Assembly (NCBI GenBank): GCA_025210735.1
Contig: JAOARD010000020.1
Span: 1 to 64,000, forward strand
Reading direction: 5' to 3'
Length of the DNA: 64,000 nucleotides
Source of the DNA: Bacteroidales bacterium
GTDB taxonomy: Bacteria; Bacteroidota; Bacteroidia; Bacteroidales; UBA6680
A program made the position numbers and the translations under genes. Shown in pieces: positions 53,587 to 63,487 of this stretch. The first letter of the stretch is position 1. The number at the start of each line of letters is the position of its first letter. The notes beneath the pieces are model-generated. The model saw only the letters and a program-made list of their open reading frames with translations. It ran no database searches and was not told where the DNA came from.

Positions 53587-54099
53587 TTATTTTTCTTCAA
53601 TATTTTCTATAGATTTTAATCCATTTACCTTTGCAAGGTGGTGAATTGATGCAAGATCAATCTTCCCCTGAATAATTACAAAAATATTATCACTCTTTTC
53701 TCCTCCTACAGAAATCATTAATAATTCGCTAACCTTTCTGTTCTCTCCCTCTTTAATCAAGAACTTAATATTCTGCTCTCCCTCTGTAACCATCATAAGC
53801 TCTTTATAGCTTTTGTCTGCAAGAAGCTTTTTCTGTATTACAGAGTAAATATTTATGCTCTTATCTTCTGGCGAGCCGGTAAGCACCTTTATAGAGGTTA
53901 ATCCTTTAATCATCTTATCAAAATCAGGATCATCACTCTCTACATTAGAGAACATATTCAACATATACTCCGACATATATATCGATGTCACTCCTTTCTT
54001 TGTTGAAAAATCTTCAAACAGTTTCTCTGCATTACCATCTTGCGCCGCAACCATAAGACACATTGCTGAAACCACAAATAATAAAACTAATTTTTTCAT
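53587..54099 (-). CDS. DUF4252 secreted protein
   Basis: A 170-residue DUF4252 protein with a signal peptide (to about VAAQ). KGVTSIYMSEYMLNMFSNVE, MIKGLTSIKVLTG, EGEQNIKFLIKEGENRKVSE and LLMISVGGEKSDNIFVIIQG are typical of the family. Clearly paralogous to the genes at 52970 and 55383. Its members are generally found next to ECF sigma factors in Bacteroidota, as here. No activity is known. Confidence 0.85.
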   Translation of the reverse strand: MKKLVLLFVVSAMCLMVAAQDGNAEKLFEDFSTKKGVTSIYMSEYMLNMFSNVESDDPDFDKMIKGLTSIKVLTGSPEDKSINIYSVIQKKLLADKSYKELMMVTEGEQNIKFLIKEGENRKVSELLMISVGGEKSDNIFVIIQGKIDLASIHHLAKVNGLKSIENIEEK

Positions 54100-54269
54100 A
54101 TGTCTATATTTTTCTTTTCAATTATCAAATCAAACTTGCATTTATAATCATAATTGCAGGTAAGTAATCATATGCTCGTTTTGTCTTTTTTTCATTTATA
54201 GATGAAACCAATAAATTATATACGTTTCACATATCTCAATATTATCTATATCTAACTTAAACAACTCTA

Positions 54270-54842
54270 TTAAATATTATCAGCAGTATCGTTAACTGAT
54301 GATGTTTGAATATCATTAAGTTTGAAAGAAAATTTCAGGTAATTTAGTTTCTCAAGACTAAGTTTAAAGTCATTAATAGCATTCAGTTTAGTAAGCATTT
54401 TTCCGTCTCTCTCTATAACAGAAAGATGCTCAACAGCAACAAACTTCTGATTCATTGCATCTGATACTTTATCCATAACCTCCAAAAGAGTGCTATATGC
54501 CTGTAATTCATCAGAACTATTATCAAATCTATGATAATCCTCTTCTTTAATAAACAAAAACATTGTTGCTAAAAGTGCAATAAATATAGCTGCTGCTACC
54601 CCAACAAGTCTTCTTGAAAGGAAAATAATCTTTCCAGATTTCTCATCTGGTCTGCTCTCCTGTTTTATGGCAGACATAATTCGGTCAGACATATCAACCC
54701 CGGACATTGGATTATCATCTCTTACAGAGTTAAAAAAGCCAAACATATCAGCCTCTAAACCATTCTGTTTATTTCTCAGTTCCTCATCTTCTTTTTTAGA
54801 TGATTTGCCGGAATAGAATTTATCTAACAAGTTCTCTTCCAT
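54270..54842 (-). CDS. Probable anti-sigma factor
   Basis: A 190-residue single-pass protein. The cytoplasmic N-terminal half is acidic (ENLLDKFYSGKSSKKEDEEL), one membrane helix lies near 81-97 (GVAAAIFIALLATMFLFI), and the periplasmic part is helical (LLEVMDKVSDAMNQKFVAVE). It begins 12 bases after the sigma gene's stop. Position and topology make it the likely anti-sigma factor, although no zf-HC2 or FecR-type motif is seen. The assignment is inference. Confidence 0.65.
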   Translation of the reverse strand: MEENLLDKFYSGKSSKKEDEELRNKQNGLEADMFGFFNSVRDDNPMSGVDMSDRIMSAIKQESRPDEKSGKIIFLSRRLVGVAAAIFIALLATMFLFIKEEDYHRFDNSSDELQAYSTLLEVMDKVSDAMNQKFVAVEHLSVIERDGKMLTKLNAINDFKLSLEKLNYLKFSFKLNDIQTSSVNDTADNI

Positions 54843-54854
54843 AACTAAAATTAT

Positions 54855-55349
54855 TTATCTGCAACATTTCAAATCCTTTAACATCTCTCTAACCTTCTTT
54901 CTGGCTCTGGATACATTAACCCTTATAGCATTAATGTCCATATCTAATATTCCTGATATCTCATCATAATCATACCCCTCAATATCTTTCAGTATCATAA
55001 TCTCCTTCTGTATTCCCGATAGTTTATTCACTGCCTTCTTAATGTTCTCATACACCTCCTGACTATTATCATATACTACTTCAGGTTCTACAATACTTTC
55101 GCCAATTAACAGCTCATGACTCTTTGATCTTTTTCTTACAACATCAAGACACTGGTTTCGGGTTATACGAAGCGCCAATGCGAGACTGCTCTGATACTTC
55201 TCAAGAGTATCTTTCATTTTCCAAAGTTTGATATATACCTCTTGAATTACATCATATACATCGTCTTTATTCTTCAGATAATACCAGGCATATCTCGATA
55301 GTCGCTCATTCAATGGGATTATATTTTTTATAAACTGTTGTTCAGTCAT
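54855..55349 (-). CDS. ECF-type RNA polymerase sigma factor
   Basis: A 164-residue ECF sigma factor. Region 2: LSRYAWYYLKNKDDVYDVIQ and EVYIKLWKMKDTLEKYQSSL, then ALRITRNQCLDVVRKR. Region 4: LSGIQKEIMILKDIEGYDYD and EISGILDMDINAIRVNVSRA. It follows a DUF4252 gene by 33 bases and is followed by the probable anti-sigma factor. It is unrelated in detail to the sigma factor at 14631. It may control its own operon of DUF4252 proteins. Confidence 0.93.
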   Translation of the reverse strand: MTEQQFIKNIIPLNERLSRYAWYYLKNKDDVYDVIQEVYIKLWKMKDTLEKYQSSLALALRITRNQCLDVVRKRSKSHELLIGESIVEPEVVYDNSQEVYENIKKAVNKLSGIQKEIMILKDIEGYDYDEISGILDMDINAIRVNVSRARKKVREMLKDLKCCR

Positions 55350-55382
55350 ACATGTATATTATCAGTTAACCCCAATGTCTAT

Positions 55383-55895
55383 TTACTCCTTCTCCAACTC
55401 TTCAAGCTTTTTAATATGAATCATCTCTTTCATATTAAAAGCTTCACCTATAGATGATATATCGTTTCTGTTCAACTGTCCTTTTATCTGAATTATAACA
55501 TTCTCATCGCCATAAACAAGCACAACAAACTCCTTAATAATCTTACCCTCTTCGCGTACCATAATTACAACATCCTGATCGCTCTCATGCACACGCATCA
55601 TCTCTTTATAATACTTATTTATCTTAGCCTTCTTTATATCAGACTTAAGATCGTGATCTCCTTCAAGAGTAAATATCCTAAGCAATTCAAACTTCTCTTT
55701 CAACTCCTCAAGTTCCTTAAATTCGTCATTATTTTCACCTCCGGAACTAATATTCAGAAAATCGCTGTTAAAAGTAATAATCTTACAATCCTTACTGCTC
55801 TTATACTTCTTAAATATAGATTTCAACGGTGATGAAGCATTAATAACCAGAGTAAAAACAAATAATCCTAAAAAAATTGTTGTAATCTTTTTCAT
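55383..55895 (-). CDS. DUF4252 secreted protein, first gene of the sigma operon
   Basis: A 170-residue DUF4252 protein with signal MKKITTIFLGLFVFTLVINA. The body shows the family pattern CKIITFNSDFLNISSGGENN, LKEKFELLRIFTLEGDHDLK, YKEMMRVHESDQDVVIMVRE and FVVLVYGDENVIIQIKGQLN. It begins a five-gene minus-strand unit (DUF4252, sigma, anti-sigma, DUF4252, DUF4252), an arrangement seen repeatedly in Bacteroidota and suggesting a shared envelope-stress circuit. Confidence 0.85.
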   Translation of the reverse strand: MKKITTIFLGLFVFTLVINASSPLKSIFKKYKSSKDCKIITFNSDFLNISSGGENNDEFKELEELKEKFELLRIFTLEGDHDLKSDIKKAKINKYYKEMMRVHESDQDVVIMVREEGKIIKEFVVLVYGDENVIIQIKGQLNRNDISSIGEAFNMKEMIHIKKLEELEKE

Positions 55896-56044
55896 AATAT
55901 CACTGTTTAAATATTGCTAATTCGAATGTATTCACAAACACAACTATCAATAATGTTTTAATTTAATCATTTTTATTAAAAGAGCTCTCTTTTTATAGTT
56001 AAGACGATTCCCTATTACAAACATTACATATTTTTATAAAAAAA

Positions 56045-56073
56045 ATTCCCACTGCATATAAAACAGTGGGAAT
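56045..56073 (-). terminator. Intrinsic terminator of the barrel/TPR unit
   Basis: ATTCCCACTG and CAGTGGGAAT form a perfect 10-bp stem with a 9-base loop; on the minus strand it is followed by a T tract, 24 bases after the barrel gene's stop. Confidence 0.9.
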
Positions 56074-56096
56074 ATTACAATATAAAAGATTACTTA

Positions 56097-57761
56097 TTAC
56101 AACTTATACGTTAAACCAAGCATAAAACCGAACTTCTCTACCGGATACTGATTCCACGTTTCATACTTCTGGAATGCTATATTATGAAATCTTGTAAAGA
56201 AACTAAGTACTGGTGTATACCTATACTCTGCAGTAAAGTTAACATCCAGATTCCCTTCCAACAAAACAGATTTTGTATCACGTCCCATAGCATAACGCGA
56301 TGAGAATCCGTAGATATCCAATGCAAATATCATCTTGTCCTGAATATTATACTGTGTATTAAGAGTAATATCCCAGTCAGGTTTATGCCATGCATGCTCC
56401 TGTACTCCCATCTTATAGTTATAGTAATTACCCTTAAGATTAAATCTTAATCGCTCCGAAGGATTAATTCCTATATGACCAGACATTGTAAACAATTCAA
56501 CATCATCATAAATCAGTTTAAAGCTATTTCCAAACGGGCTCTTCTCATAATCGTTTATAAAGAAGTACATATTATCTATTAGCGAATAAGCAGCACTAAA
56601 ATTATAAGATACAACAGGGGAAAGATTTCCTTTAAGTCCACCCTTCATTGTTAACTTATTATTAGTTGGCTCTGCAACCGTACCAGGTGTAAGATATATG
56701 TTTTCTCTTACCAAACTCTCATAATCGTGCACATCTGTACCACCATTAACATCTATATAAGGAACAATCAAATCGCCTGCAATATTATATTGCAGATTTC
56801 CGAATGGATACAGATACATTTTATCCTCTCTTGGTGTATTTATGTATACTATAGACACTCCCGCTTTAACCTTCCATCTATTACCATAAGTACTAAGCCA
56901 TGGTCTTAACTTAAATTTTGTTGTAACCCCTGAATCAAGTTCATTATTTGGGATAAGTACTTTTATTCCAATATCGGCACCAACACGCTCCTTATTCCAG
57001 AAATGATCAAACGCTGTATTTACATTAAGTTTACTCTGATTAAATGAATGTTTATCTGCAACATAGTCATAACCAATATCAGCTTTATAATTTAAGTGTG
57101 TAGAATCTACATGTGTTGACTTTACATACATCTTACCTCCAATCACATTCATCCGCTGACTCATCTCATAATCATCTCTTGATACAGCAAGAAACACATC
57201 TTTTTTGGCATCATATCCATAATTATTTGCTGACGCAAGCGAATACTTAACAGATCCACCAATTACATAATCACGCCATATTCTCTTGCCAAAGGCTCTC
57301 AGATATGAATCATTATAACCTATCGACTCTTTTGTTCCATCATCAAGTTTAATCTTACCATACGATCCTAAGAATCTACCATCAAATCCATACGATCCGT
57401 ATTTAGATCTAAGATTATGGTAATTTGCCTCAACAAGCGGTGTATAAAAATTACCCATCCCGAATCTGATAAACGAATTATATAACTCATCTAATGGCTC
57501 GCCAACCATTTTGGCTGCCTTAATAGGTTTAACCGAAAACAGTGTTGACAGATGATGAGGTAATAACTCATAATTATATCTCACAGTCTTTTTTACCGTA
57601 TCATTTATTATCGGAAGATAATTTATCTTAAACGCATCGTTAACAATAGGCTCATACGCCCTTACAACCTCTATTCTCTTCTGTATTGTATCACTCTGAG
57701 CAAACACATTTGTGAATAATCCAAGCATACACAGTAACAGTATATTTCTATATATCTTCAT
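56097..57761 (-). CDS. Outer-membrane beta-barrel protein paired with a giant TPR protein
   Basis: A 554-residue protein with signal peptide (to VFAQ). Residues 25-75 are a conserved N-terminal extension (RIEVVRAYEPIVNDAFKINY). The rest alternates as barrel strands (GSVKYSLASANNYGYDAK; FTAEYRYTPVLSFFTRF) and ends FGFMLGLTYKL with an aromatic-rich last strand. It resembles a TonB-dependent receptor barrel but lacks a plug. In Bacteroidales it is commonly encoded beside a large TPR protein, as here (28-base gap). Probably an outer-membrane component of a complex of unknown role. Confidence 0.75.
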   Translation of the reverse strand: MKIYRNILLLCMLGLFTNVFAQSDTIQKRIEVVRAYEPIVNDAFKINYLPIINDTVKKTVRYNYELLPHHLSTLFSVKPIKAAKMVGEPLDELYNSFIRFGMGNFYTPLVEANYHNLRSKYGSYGFDGRFLGSYGKIKLDDGTKESIGYNDSYLRAFGKRIWRDYVIGGSVKYSLASANNYGYDAKKDVFLAVSRDDYEMSQRMNVIGGKMYVKSTHVDSTHLNYKADIGYDYVADKHSFNQSKLNVNTAFDHFWNKERVGADIGIKVLIPNNELDSGVTTKFKLRPWLSTYGNRWKVKAGVSIVYINTPREDKMYLYPFGNLQYNIAGDLIVPYIDVNGGTDVHDYESLVRENIYLTPGTVAEPTNNKLTMKGGLKGNLSPVVSYNFSAAYSLIDNMYFFINDYEKSPFGNSFKLIYDDVELFTMSGHIGINPSERLRFNLKGNYYNYKMGVQEHAWHKPDWDITLNTQYNIQDKMIFALDIYGFSSRYAMGRDTKSVLLEGNLDVNFTAEYRYTPVLSFFTRFHNIAFQKYETWNQYPVEKFGFMLGLTYKL

Positions 57762-57789
57762 TGCTTAACGTTTTCTTTTAATTAGTGCA

Positions 57790-60700
57790 TTAATCTACTT
57801 TCATAGCTGTTGATTTCTCTTCTGTACCTGTTGCATTTTTAACCAACAAAGAGTCAGAAGCCTCATTCTCTTTATTAAGCTTCTCAACCTCTCTCTTATC
57901 AACATTCTTAAAATGCAGCTCTATCTCGTCACCTTTCTTATTCAACTTAGCCTTTTCTGCCTTAATAATAGCAAGAAGCTTAGAGTTAGCAAGGTCTATT
58001 ACTCCATCATCTTGTACAGAATAACCATCAATCACACTCTGAAGCGTAGCCTTCGCCTGAAAAAGATCCTCCTTTTGTACATAAATATCAGATAACAGTA
58101 TAAAACTCTGTGCTAACCAATACTGATGAGGAGTATTGTTCTTGGCAAAATCCATTATCACTTTCTCTGTATCCTCTAGTTTATTATTACTAAAGTATAT
58201 CTGAGCAATACGATAACGCGCCTCTGCCCCCTCCTCATTAGAAACATCTTTTGCTAACCACTTATATTCATCTAGAGCCTTCTCTTTTTCATACAGTGCA
58301 CTATAAGATGATGCTTTAATATAGTGTGCACGACGGATCATTTCCGGAGCAATCTTATCTGTATGAATTACCTTATCAGCAGCAACAACCGATTCGTTAT
58401 ACATATTCAGGTTATAACTACTCTCCATTGCTCCAATTCTTGATGCAGAGAGGTGTGTATTTAACTCTGCATTCTTCTCCAATTCTACATAGTTAGCGTA
58501 TGCCTCCTTATAATTCTTCTTATACATCTCAATAGCAGCAGCCTCATACAATGCATTATCTGTAAAATCGTTTCGTCCTGCTTTTATAACAGTATTATAG
58601 TGCTTAAGGGCATTATCCTTATCACCCTCTCTATGATAGATATCAGCTAGATAAAAACCTGCATTAATAATAAAATTACCATTCTCAAAGTCCGATACAT
58701 ATGTTAACAGACTCTTCTTTGCTTCATCTGTTTTCCCCTCCATATATGCACGCTCAGCAGCTGAATATGTTAGAGAATCTCTTTCTGACATTGATACATT
58801 AGCATACTCACCAACATTCTCAACAAACTTAACATACTCATTTACCTTATTTGTCTCAACATATATATTTCTAATTCCAACAAGAGCATTCCTTGCCTCC
58901 CTTGTTCCTCTAAAATCGCCAACAACACGTTTGTAGTACTCTAGTGCAGCATCGTTATTACCCTCGTTGTAGTTTATAAGACCAAGTTGTACCAACGATT
59001 TTTTATAGAAACTACTTGTACTCTGATAACGCTCTACAATTTCTGTATATGCAGTTTTTGCCTCCTGATTTTTACCTTCAGCCATTAATGTACGTCCCTT
59101 TTCATAAAGAGCATCATCAATATACGACGACTCAGGATACTGGCTAATCAAAACATCTAATGTAGCAATCTTTTTCGCTGGTCTGGCAACAAGCCCAAAC
59201 GCAAATCCTTTCTGATACAGAGCATAATCAACAGTACCACTTTTTGCTTTAATAGTCTTGTCATACTGCTCTATTGCCATCCAGTAACGTTTCATAAGAA
59301 AGAAACAGTCACCAGCCCTGCTACATGCATCGCCATATATATCCTCTGACTTATTAACCGGCAATTCCTGATATTTCCTGAACCAACTTATTGCATCGTT
59401 ATATCTGCGTAATTTAAAGTTACAATACCCAAGATTATAGTGAGCAATATAGTACTCTTTCATTCCGTACGCACCGGTAGTTATCAGAAAATCTTTATAA
59501 TCACTCTGAGCCTTATCAAACTCTTTTAATCTGTAATAAGCTTCACCACGCCAATAGTATGTCATTGCCCTAACCTTAGGATCAAATCCGGGAACCGACA
59601 TTGACAAATCGAAATGTTGAATTGCCTCTGCAAGATCCATATTATTAAACAGCTCTATACCTCTGAAATAAGTTGTACGTTGAAATGCAGCCTTCACATT
59701 ATGGTCTGTTAAAGGCATATTATTCAATACTTCAAGTGCTCTCTTATAGTTACGCGTGTTCATAAATGCTGTAACCATAAGATTATACGCCTCCTCAGTA
59801 CGTTTTGACTTAGGATACACCTTTATGTAAGCCTCTAATGCTTCTATCGACTCATTAAATGGAGTATAGTTAAGCTCATATGCAAGTTTTGCCGAGAAGA
59901 ACATAGACTCCTCTCTTATCATAGGATCAGCATTAATTGATGCAGCCTGTTTAAATGCTGCAAGAGCCTTTGTTTTATCATCAGATTTAAGATAACAATC
60001 GGCAAGATTATAATATGCACTCTGTGATAATGAATCCTTATCAACAGTAACTTTTCTGAAATATTTTATTGCCTGGCCAATCTTATTTGATTTATAATAT
60101 ATAAATCCTGCCAGAAAATAGTCAGATCTTTCAGCCTTCTTAACCTTCTTTATAAACTCCTCTATATACGGAACAGCTTTATCATACTCTTTCTTCTGAT
60201 AATAAGAGTCTGCAACAATTCTCTGCATTTCCGGTGCTCTTTTCACCGATATCTTCTCCAGAATTCCGGGTACATAATCTATTACTGCATCATAATCTTT
60301 TTTCAGATATAAGATATGAGCACGATAATATGGTACCAAAGGTGCAAATGACTCATCATTTTCAAGGATTACAAAATTCTCTAATGCGGTCTGATAATTT
60401 CCCTCAGCATAAGCTATATGTCCATAATAATACTTGGCAGGAGCACTATAATCATTCTCCTTATCCTTTATCTCATAAAACATAAGCTTTGCCTGTTCAT
60501 ACTGCTCTGTCATAAACAGACTATACCCATATTTAAAGTAGTAAGCAAACCTGTTATCAGATGTAAGGGCTCTCTTATCTACTTTTGCAAACCACTCAAC
60601 AGCCTCTTCAAACTTCTTTTGCCGGGTTCTGAACATACCCATCTCAAGATAAGCTTTATTAACCATTGAACTCTCCGGATGACGGTAAACAAATCCCGTT

Positions 60701-60966
60701 ATCAGATTGTCTGCATCTTTGTTATAGAGTTTAATTGCACATATTGCAACATAATACTCTGAGTTTACAGCAAACTGATCATTAACATCTTTAGTGTCAT
60801 CTACAATCTCCTGAAAAATCTGCTGTGCTTCACCATACTGCCCCAAATCAAATAGGTTCAGAGCTTCATAATATTGCCTGTCTTGGTCTTTATAGTACTT
60901 TGTTTGTTGCGAAAACGCACCAAACGAGAACCAACAAATAAGTAGTATACAAATACCGGATCTCAT
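57790..60966 (-). CDS. Giant secreted TPR protein
   Basis: A 1058-residue periplasmic protein with signal peptide (to FGAFSQ) and more than 20 TPR-like repeats along its length (for example YGEAQQIFQEIVDD, FEEAVEWFAKVDKR, YDKAVPYIEEFIKK, YNDAISWFRKYQEL, YKEAYANYVELEKN). The last 60 residues are charged and low-complexity. TPR solenoids scaffold protein complexes; the outer-membrane barrel encoded downstream is the likely partner. First gene of the pair. A family name beyond tetratricopeptide repeat protein is not justified. Confidence 0.9.
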   Translation of the reverse strand: MRSGICILLICWFSFGAFSQQTKYYKDQDRQYYEALNLFDLGQYGEAQQIFQEIVDDTKDVNDQFAVNSEYYVAICAIKLYNKDADNLITGFVYRHPESSMVNKAYLEMGMFRTRQKKFEEAVEWFAKVDKRALTSDNRFAYYFKYGYSLFMTEQYEQAKLMFYEIKDKENDYSAPAKYYYGHIAYAEGNYQTALENFVILENDESFAPLVPYYRAHILYLKKDYDAVIDYVPGILEKISVKRAPEMQRIVADSYYQKKEYDKAVPYIEEFIKKVKKAERSDYFLAGFIYYKSNKIGQAIKYFRKVTVDKDSLSQSAYYNLADCYLKSDDKTKALAAFKQAASINADPMIREESMFFSAKLAYELNYTPFNESIEALEAYIKVYPKSKRTEEAYNLMVTAFMNTRNYKRALEVLNNMPLTDHNVKAAFQRTTYFRGIELFNNMDLAEAIQHFDLSMSVPGFDPKVRAMTYYWRGEAYYRLKEFDKAQSDYKDFLITTGAYGMKEYYIAHYNLGYCNFKLRRYNDAISWFRKYQELPVNKSEDIYGDACSRAGDCFFLMKRYWMAIEQYDKTIKAKSGTVDYALYQKGFAFGLVARPAKKIATLDVLISQYPESSYIDDALYEKGRTLMAEGKNQEAKTAYTEIVERYQSTSSFYKKSLVQLGLINYNEGNNDAALEYYKRVVGDFRGTREARNALVGIRNIYVETNKVNEYVKFVENVGEYANVSMSERDSLTYSAAERAYMEGKTDEAKKSLLTYVSDFENGNFIINAGFYLADIYHREGDKDNALKHYNTVIKAGRNDFTDNALYEAAAIEMYKKNYKEAYANYVELEKNAELNTHLSASRIGAMESSYNLNMYNESVVAADKVIHTDKIAPEMIRRAHYIKASSYSALYEKEKALDEYKWLAKDVSNEEGAEARYRIAQIYFSNNKLEDTEKVIMDFAKNNTPHQYWLAQSFILLSDIYVQKEDLFQAKATLQSVIDGYSVQDDGVIDLANSKLLAIIKAEKAKLNKKGDEIELHFKNVDKREVEKLNKENEASDSLLVKNATGTEEKSTAMKVD

Positions 60967-61159
60967 ATATTAAAATTATTTCGGATTTAAAGTCAATAAT
61001 AAAAAAATAACGTAACAAAAAACACTCGCAAATGTACAAATAATATACCACGGTTATATTTCCTGCAACAACCTTTATACATCAAAAGCAGTTTATACAA
61101 TAGTAAAACTATCAAAAACCAAGTATATTTTATATTTTAGCTGAAAAGTTTATTATAAA

Positions 61160-61366
61160 ATGTACATATTAAAAACTAAAGGAACATCAAAAATACCAGA
61201 TTACATACAGATAAGAGATAACGAGTTTGCTCTTATTGCACAATTTAAGGCAAAAAGTCCGCACAGAACAATATTTAAAAACGGCTTGAGTCAACACAAA
61301 GAGAAAATAATGAGGGTTATTGAGGATGTAGAATTTGGTAAACTAACAAAAATTGATCTTAATTGA
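61160..61366 (+). CDS. Small conserved protein coupled to ftsE
   Basis: A 68-residue cytoplasmic protein (MYILKTKGTSKIPDYIQIRD; FKAKSPHRTIFKNGLSQHKE). Its stop overlaps the start of ftsE by one base (TGATG), so translation is coupled. Homologues of this size next to ftsE are seen in Bacteroidales as far as I recall; the role is unknown. A real function related to FtsE is likely given the tight coupling. Confidence 0.75.
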   Translation: MYILKTKGTSKIPDYIQIRDNEFALIAQFKAKSPHRTIFKNGLSQHKEKIMRVIEDVEFGKLTKIDLN

Positions 61367-62076
61367 TGGACGAAAGAGTAATAATTACACTTGAAGATGC
61401 AAAAATATTCCAGAACGATCATCTGGTTGTTTCAGATGTAAACCTGAATGTAAACACAGGAGAGTTTATATACCTTATAGGAAGAGTTGGCTCCGGAAAA
61501 ACAAGCCTTATAAAAACACTTAACGCAGAGCTATCTCTTCAGGAGGGTTCTGGAATGGTAGCCGGATACGATTTAAGAAAGCTTAAAAGAAGACATATAC
61601 CTAAACTAAGACGTAATCTGGGTGTAATATTTCAGGATTTTAAACTGCTTACAGACAGAACTGTTTATGACAACCTGCTATTTGTTCTTAAGGCTACCGG
61701 CTGGAAAAACAAAATTGCTATAAAAGACAGAATAGACTATGTTCTGGATCTGGTAAACCTAAAATATAAAGCGTATAAAAAACCTCATCAGCTTTCGGGT
61801 GGAGAACAGCAACGTGTTGTAATTGCACGTGCATTACTTAACGATCCTGATGTAATACTTGCCGATGAGCCTACAGGTAATCTTGATCCTGACACAACAG
61901 ATGAGATAATGGACATACTATTTAGTATTAGCGCAAACGGGCGTGCTGTACTTATGGCTACACACAACTACAGTACACTAAAAAAATTCCCTGCACGAAC
62001 AATAAAGTTTGAGAAAGGAGGAATTACTGAAAGAGAATTTTACGACGAGGAGATAGATTTTGACCTGCTCCCATAA
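61366..62076 (+). CDS. ftsE: Cell-division ABC ATPase FtsE
   Basis: A 236-residue ABC ATPase of the FtsE type, which works with membrane protein FtsX to regulate peptidoglycan hydrolysis at division. ATG at 61366 overlaps the previous stop; an in-frame TTG at 61363 is a worse choice. Walker A is GRVGSGKTS (39-47), the Q-loop is LGVIFQDFKLL, the signature is LSGGEQQRVVIARAL, Walker B is VILADEPTGNLDP and the switch histidine is in MATHNYS. No ftsX follows; in Bacteroidota ftsX is often elsewhere. The gene leads into the BamA-like gene 29 bases later. Confidence 0.93.
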   Translation: MDERVIITLEDAKIFQNDHLVVSDVNLNVNTGEFIYLIGRVGSGKTSLIKTLNAELSLQEGSGMVAGYDLRKLKRRHIPKLRRNLGVIFQDFKLLTDRTVYDNLLFVLKATGWKNKIAIKDRIDYVLDLVNLKYKAYKKPHQLSGGEQQRVVIARALLNDPDVILADEPTGNLDPDTTDEIMDILFSISANGRAVLMATHNYSTLKKFPARTIKFEKGGITEREFYDEEIDFDLLP

Positions 62077-62105
62077 AGCTAATACCCTCCCTAAACTAAC
62101 CCGAT

Positions 62106-63446
62106 ATGAAAAAAACACTATTAATACTACTGATAAACATAAGTGTAATAAGCCTATATGCATCACAGCAAGATTCGTCTAAGATTAAAAGAGGATTCAA
62201 TATTGGTGCTCTCCCGGCTATTACATACGATTCAGATCTTGGTTTCCAATATGGTGGACTTCTTGATATATACCATTATGGAGACGGAACAAGATTTCCG
62301 CAATACAATCACAAACTATATCTAGAAGCATCTGCATACACAAAAGGCAGTTCAATATTCAGAATTGCATACGACACTGACGATCTTATAAAAGGCATAA
62401 GAGTTACCGCTGAAGCAAACTATGTAATTGAACAAACATTCAGATTTAATGGCTTCAACGGATATCAATCAAAGGTTAACTACGACTGGACTGATGATAA
62501 CCATAACGACTACAAATCAAGGGTGTTCTACAACTTTGATCGCCGTTTTTTTAGATCCAACATATTTATTCAGGGCAAATTAAACAACAAACTTAAATGG
62601 TTAGCCGGTATAGGATTTTACAATATCAAATGCAAAGAACCGGATATTAACAAACTAAACAAGGGTCAGGATAATGAAGATAAACTACCATCAAACACAG
62701 ATATGCCAGGTCTGTACAAACGATATATAGATTGGGGGATAATTCCCGAAGAAGAAAAAGATGGAGGTAGTCATACTCTGATAAACGCAGGTATAGTTTA
62801 CGATACCAGAAATAAAAAGGCCAATCCTTCAGAAGGTATATGGGCAGAGGCTATATTATCATATGCTCCTGACTTTTTATCAGATAAAGAACAGAGTTAT
62901 ACCAAAGCCGTTTTTGTTTTCAGGCACTACATAAACCTGATAAAAAACCGTACTAATTTTGCTTACAGAATTAAATACCAGAGCACTATTGGTGGTAAAG
63001 CCCCGTTCTATATGCAAAACGAGATGATAAAATCGTTTCACGACTCCTGGAGTGCAAACGGATTAGGAGGCACAAAAACAATAAGAGGTATAACAAGATC
63101 CAGAATAGTGGCAGATGGTTTTCTTATAACTAATCTTGAGCTCAGAAACAGGCTGTTTGACTTTAGAATGATAAAACAAAACTTCTACCTGGGGCTTGTT
63201 CTTTTTTCTGACTTTGGAGTAGTAACAGATCCAATTAATATAGATACAAAAGCATTAAAAGAGATACTAAAGAACGAATACTCTGATTATTTCAGTAGCG
63301 ATATTTACGCAATTCACTCATCAGTAGGCCTTGGTATTAAAATAGCTATGAACGAGAACTTTATTATCTCTGCTGATTACGGACTTGCTTTAGATAAAAG
63401 AGATGGAAAATCAGGTTTCTATATAGGGTTAAACTACCTGTTTTAA
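62106..63446 (+). CDS. BamA/TamA-like outer-membrane barrel protein
   Basis: A 446-residue outer-membrane protein with signal peptide (to about LYASQ). The sequence has the alternating strands and FGVVTDP, GLGIKIAMNENFIISADYG and FYIGLNYLF end typical of the Omp85/surface-antigen C-terminal barrel. No POTRA domains are present, so it is not a full BamA. GLGGTKTIRGITRSR is the conserved loop-6 region (the G-T-R-G-like motif). It may export or insert proteins or lipids; role unknown. It is translated shortly after ftsE. Confidence 0.75.
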   Translation: MKKTLLILLINISVISLYASQQDSSKIKRGFNIGALPAITYDSDLGFQYGGLLDIYHYGDGTRFPQYNHKLYLEASAYTKGSSIFRIAYDTDDLIKGIRVTAEANYVIEQTFRFNGFNGYQSKVNYDWTDDNHNDYKSRVFYNFDRRFFRSNIFIQGKLNNKLKWLAGIGFYNIKCKEPDINKLNKGQDNEDKLPSNTDMPGLYKRYIDWGIIPEEEKDGGSHTLINAGIVYDTRNKKANPSEGIWAEAILSYAPDFLSDKEQSYTKAVFVFRHYINLIKNRTNFAYRIKYQSTIGGKAPFYMQNEMIKSFHDSWSANGLGGTKTIRGITRSRIVADGFLITNLELRNRLFDFRMIKQNFYLGLVLFSDFGVVTDPINIDTKALKEILKNEYSDYFSSDIYAIHSSVGLGIKIAMNENFIISADYGLALDKRDGKSGFYIGLNYLF

Positions 63447-63487
63447 ACACAACATACTATCAACCAATAAATCCGAATTAATAAATA

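Noticed and set aside
61363-61365. TTG start for ftsE one codon upstream
   Set aside because: The ATG at 61366 overlaps the previous stop in the common TGATG arrangement and gives the normal family N-terminus.
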